Below are positions 60,920 to 64,000 of a stretch of 64,000 bases of DNA, piece after piece. The DNA is taken from the NCBI GenBank assembly GCA_029582165.1, contig CM055872.1, positions 2,015,582-2,079,581 of the forward strand, given 5' to 3'. The notes below the pieces were generated by a model. That model saw only the letters and a list, made by a program, of their open reading frames with translations. It did no database searches and was not told the origin of the DNA. The position numbers and the translations under genes were made by a program. Origin of the DNA: Portulaca oleracea. Taxonomy: Eukaryota; Streptophyta; Magnoliopsida; Caryophyllales; Portulacaceae. Position 1 is the first letter of the stretch. Every line of letters begins with the position of its first letter.

Positions 60920-61265
60920 ATGTGCTCGAGAGCATGTCATGACTCACTACCAGTGCGAGTAAACCTCTGTAAGAGACGGATGGACGTGGATGCCCGCCCG
61001 CTTTGTGGAGAAGAGCACGAGACCCAAATGCACTTGTTCCTCGATTGCCCGAGAGCCAAAGAACTATGGCCAAAGTGTCCACTCCGGCTGAATCAAGAAA
61101 CACGCGAGATCAAGGAATTCGGAGCTTGGTTCCAGGACACGCCTGTGAGAAGTTGGCAGACAGGGAGAGAGGATTACTGATGACCGTTGTCTGGGTAATA
61201 TGGGGAACTCGAAACAAGTGGGTCTTTGAAAAGCAAAAGTCGGACATTAAGATCAAATTAGGGAG
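60920..61265 (+). pseudogene. LINE reverse-transcriptase zinc-binding region (zf-RVT)
   Basis: CHDSLPVRVNLCKRRMDVDA, then LCGEEHETQMHLFLDCPRAK, is the zinc-binding domain at the C-terminus of plant LINE polyproteins. A frameshift near 61170 moves the frame, after which VVWVIWGTRNKWVFEKQ, the usual following segment, is read. No upstream reverse transcriptase core is present, so the copy is truncated and dead. Confidence 0.85.
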
Positions 61266-61270
61266 AGTAC

Positions 61271-61541
61271 TGTTAGAGTATAAAATTACTATTGGGGCTT
61301 CAACCATCAGCTTAAGTTTTTGGTTGAGATGGTTCTACATGGTATCAGTGCCAGACCTGATCAAAAAATCTCAGATTCGAATCTCAACACCTCCCATATT
61401 CATTTGCACAAGGTAAAGGGGGCTTTTGCAACCTCCACACTTCAAGCCAAAAGGGCATTCGCATGAGGGAGCGTGTTAGAATATAAAATTACTATTAGGA
61501 CTAAACCATCAGCTTAAGCTTCTGGTTGAGATGGTTCCACA
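61271..61541 (+). mobile_element. Complete small LTR element (SMART/TRIM-like), 271 bp
   Basis: LTRs are 61271-61339 (69 bp) and 61474-61541 (68 bp), each TG...CA. The primer site TGGTATCAGTGCC follows the left LTR, and a purine stretch GAGGGAG lies just before the right one. The 5-base flank AGTAC is exact on both sides (61266-61270, 61542-61546). There is no coding capacity. It is the best-preserved of four family members in this window. Confidence 0.93.
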
Positions 61542-61907
61542 AGTACTAATGAAGACCTGAGGGAATTTGCTGAAGGATGAAGGAGATGAAAGGACAGGAG
61601 AAACAAAGGAACATACTCAAAACCCAACTTGGTCTCCGCCCCCATTGGGAACATACAAAATAAACAAAGGAATAGTGAGAGACTTAAACAAAAATGAGTT
61701 TTCAATAGCATAGAATTTCAATTTGTCAGGAGAAGTTGTAATAAGGTCGCACATGAACTGGACAAGTATGCTCTAAGTTTACAAAATAGAAAGATATGGA
61801 TGGATGGTACACCATTATATATTCAGTCTATTATAGTGTCTGAAAAATTTGCAAATGAATGATATTTTACACCTTTTCCCCTAAAAAAAAGAATCAAATG
61901 AGCTTAT

Positions 61908-62889
61908 ATGTATTCTTTTAAGTAGGCATGGTTAATTGCAATAAATTTTGAGGAGTTAGGTTGCCTTGTCTAAGATATGAACTTAACCAATTGTAGCTAA
62001 ATGCAATTCATTATGTTCAAGTTCAGCTAATGATTACCGATCATTAATCAATAATCATTATGTGTCGCATGGACTGAATTTGAATTGTAATGTGAATGAA
62101 TTGACCTGTTCTGCTGTGTGAATTTGAATTGTAATCTAATGTAAAAAAAATTAACGACATCAAATGAAATGGAGGGAGCAGCTGGAAAAAAATCAGTTTT
62201 ATTAATCATTTTCAGCTCCCAGAAAATAAATTACAGTAGCTCCCAAAATAAAAAGTTCAATTTCAGCAAATATTTTTCTATCCCATCATATATTCTATCT
62301 ATGGTTTAGCCAAGTCACAATCGTATAAAGTTTTTCTCATCCTTATATATACTTAAATAATTAAGGCACCTTGATTGTTTCTCATTTAATTTATTTTTCT
62401 TTTTATCTTCAAGTGTTGATTTACTTATTTTCTATTGTCATCTCAAGCTTTTGTTTTATTTTGTTGTATTTACATGGGTTTCTTTTTAGGATAATTATTT
62501 TGCAGAATTTAATTGAAATAAATTAAATGGTTCTTCTCTTTGGTATTTATCTTACAATTTAATTTATTTACATATTTTTTTTATTCTCAAATCAATTTCT
62601 TTCTCACGTCTGTTTTCATTTTTTTAGATTGATTCACTTAGTTTTTCCAATAATTTAATTTCTTATGCAAATTTTAAAATGAGATTGTATCACATAAGAA
62701 TTGTGTTGAGACAAATTTCTTTAGGTGAACTTTTGAGTGCTTTATTATAACTAATAAATTAAATTATGCGGAAATGATTTTTTAATATGAATGTGACTAA
62801 TAATTTATTAAGATGTGATTTTTATTAAAGCCACCAAAAGTAAATTATTAGTCATCTTTATATTCATAAAAGTTTGTCACAAAATTATA
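61908..62889. other. Gene-free stretch, end of duplication unit 2
   Basis: Non-coding sequence matching unit 1 up to about 62540, then AT-rich sequence without a recognised element. Confidence 0.5.
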
Positions 62890-63124
62890 CTACCTCCGTT
62901 TTGTTTTATCTGTCGCCTAGGGAATTGTGGCAAAAACTTTGACCGTTAATATCTTAATTTGCATAATGATTCATCATACAAAATTGATATCATTAGATTC
63001 GTAATAAAAAATACTATTAAAAATGTATAATATTATATTTTTCTATAAAAGTTTTATATTAGAAATTATTGATTAAAAATTGACACAGAAAACTGTAAAT
63101 GACAGATAAAAAAGAACGGAGGGA
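62890..63124. mobile_element. Stowaway-type MITE, inverse orientation
   Basis: It runs from CTACCTCCGTTTTGTTTTAT to AAAAGAACGGAGGGAG, with TA on the left and CA on the right. It matches 54788-55020 on the other strand. Confidence 0.85.
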
Positions 63125-63589
63125 GCAATTATTAGGGATATTAGGACTGTTTGACGCGAGACTTACTAAATTCTTTATTGCTATACAATTTCTTAAGCCT
63201 TTTCTTATCTACGCGCGTTTTAAACATTTTCTATTAAGCTAAATTTGGTTTACATCAAACAAGCTAAATAAAGTTGCCGGTCATTCATATTTTACTTAGC
63301 GAGTATAAGTTTTGTATATGATGAGCAATTAAATTATATTCAATAAAGTATTTGCTTTGTTTTTATTATTCTTTGCGTCTATTATCGTCGGTCGATTTTA
63401 CTGTTCTACCTTGTAACCTGTAAGTATTTGTATTGCGCCTTGTTGGAGTATCTAAGTAAAAAAATAAAATATTAAATGTTTAGTACATTTCATATATGAG
63501 TGATACCAATGGCAAATCCACCATTCAATTTCAGTGGAGTCAAAAATAATTTACTAAAAAAATTAAAATTCAGCAACACTAAAAGGACA

Positions 63590-64000
63590 TAAATGCTACC
63601 AAAATAGTGTAATATAATATTAGTCATTGTCATCATTTTACTAAAAATTAAATAGTGTAATATAATAAATGTTACTAAAAAAATTAAAATCCATCATTAT
63701 GTCATTGTCGTAATTTTACTAAAAATTAAATAGGGAAATATAATTTTACCAAAATAGTGTAATATAATAAATGTTACCAAAATAGTGTAATATAATAAAT
63801 GTTACAAAAAAAAATTAAAATACATCATTATGTCATTGTCGTAATTTATTTGGTATTGAACTAATAAGACGTACTTGACAATTTTGATATGTGTAGGTAG
63901 GAACCAAACTATAGTCATTGTCGTAATTTTACTAAAAATTAAATAGTGTAATATAATTTTACCAAAATAGTGTAATATAAATATATAATAAATGTTACTA
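63590..64000. repeat. Interspersed tandem repeat at the window edge
   Basis: ACCAAAATAGTGTAATATAA occurs several times (63598, 63748, 63776, 63961), as does ATTATGTCATTGTCGTAATT (63696, 63827 and a variant near 63915). The array of mixed units continues beyond the window. Confidence 0.7.

Larger units (their letters stand above)
60122..61890 (+). mobile_element. Non-LTR retrotransposon fragment with poly-A and target duplication
   Basis: The 17-base flank GAATCAAATGAGCTTAT occurs at 60105-60121 and again at 61891-61907, directly after CCCCTAAAAAAAA. A poly-A end plus a long duplication is the mark of LINE-type insertion. The body has coding remnants of a LINE at 60920-61265, a GC-rich patch at 60597-60670 and a nested small LTR element. 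The first 800 bp are not recognised as LINE and may be older nested material. Confidence 0.75.
58575..62540. repeat. Segmental duplication, unit 2
   Basis: Counterpart of 53122-56790, in the same orientation. It lacks about 0.9 kb equivalent to 54465-55365 and contains an extra insertion of about 1.8 kb (60122-61890) that is absent from unit 1. Confidence 0.8.

Overview
This is plant nuclear DNA, almost certainly from a eudicot. It is AT-rich, its genes carry GT-AG introns, the recognisable proteins are plant families (COI1-type F-box/LRR, CYP81-type P450, NPF transporter, C2-domain protein, LOB-domain fragment), and the gaps are packed with plant mobile elements (Stowaway, Tourist, hAT and Mutator-type MITEs, small LTR elements, LINE pieces). 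The sequence does not fix the species.

Layout. 1-8 kb is gene-poor: a Mutator-type MITE (484-904), an hAT-type MITE with another MITE nested in it (1995-2757) and a decayed LINE ORF1 (4917-5352). A C2-domain (SRC2/BAP-like) gene lies on the minus strand at 8195-9061, with a second hAT MITE upstream of it. 10-15.3 kb is decayed coding debris, including an RRM-encoding segment repeated three times and split by a 1.3 kb foldback element. 16293-17609 is a Pack-MULE carrying a LOB-domain gene fragment. It sits just upstream of a four-exon gene for a 653-residue plant protein of unknown role (18116-23059). An NPF-type transporter gene follows on the minus strand (25778-28023), with a broken copy of its first exon about 1.5 kb past its 3' end.

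Between the NPF gene and the next gene, in a divergent intergenic region, lies a 4.7 kb array of about 127 copies of a 37-bp unit (29688-34402). The COI1-like gene (35110-40431, 598 residues, three coding exons) follows. Its introns are swollen by mobile elements, one of which inserted at the intron 2 splice donor and duplicated it. From 40.7 kb to 44.8 kb there is an unrecognised ORF pair and nested MITEs. A complete CYP81-type P450 gene is at 44882-46493.

From 48 kb to the end the window is built of rearranged, tandemly duplicated pieces. Three minus-strand fragments of the same P450 gene (48683, 53122, 58577) sit in this stretch, two of them inside a segmental duplication (about 53.1-56.8 kb and 58.6-62.5 kb). 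One duplicate was later invaded by a LINE fragment that in turn contains a complete 271-bp small LTR element.

The five genes that look intact (C2 protein, unknown protein, NPF, COI1-like, P450) do not form one pathway. COI1-type receptors perceive jasmonate and many CYP81 enzymes make defence compounds, but a functional link here would be speculation. The most unusual points are the altered ligand pocket of the COI1-like protein, the minisatellite between divergent genes, and the clear record of Mutator-type insertions with 9-11 bp target duplications.
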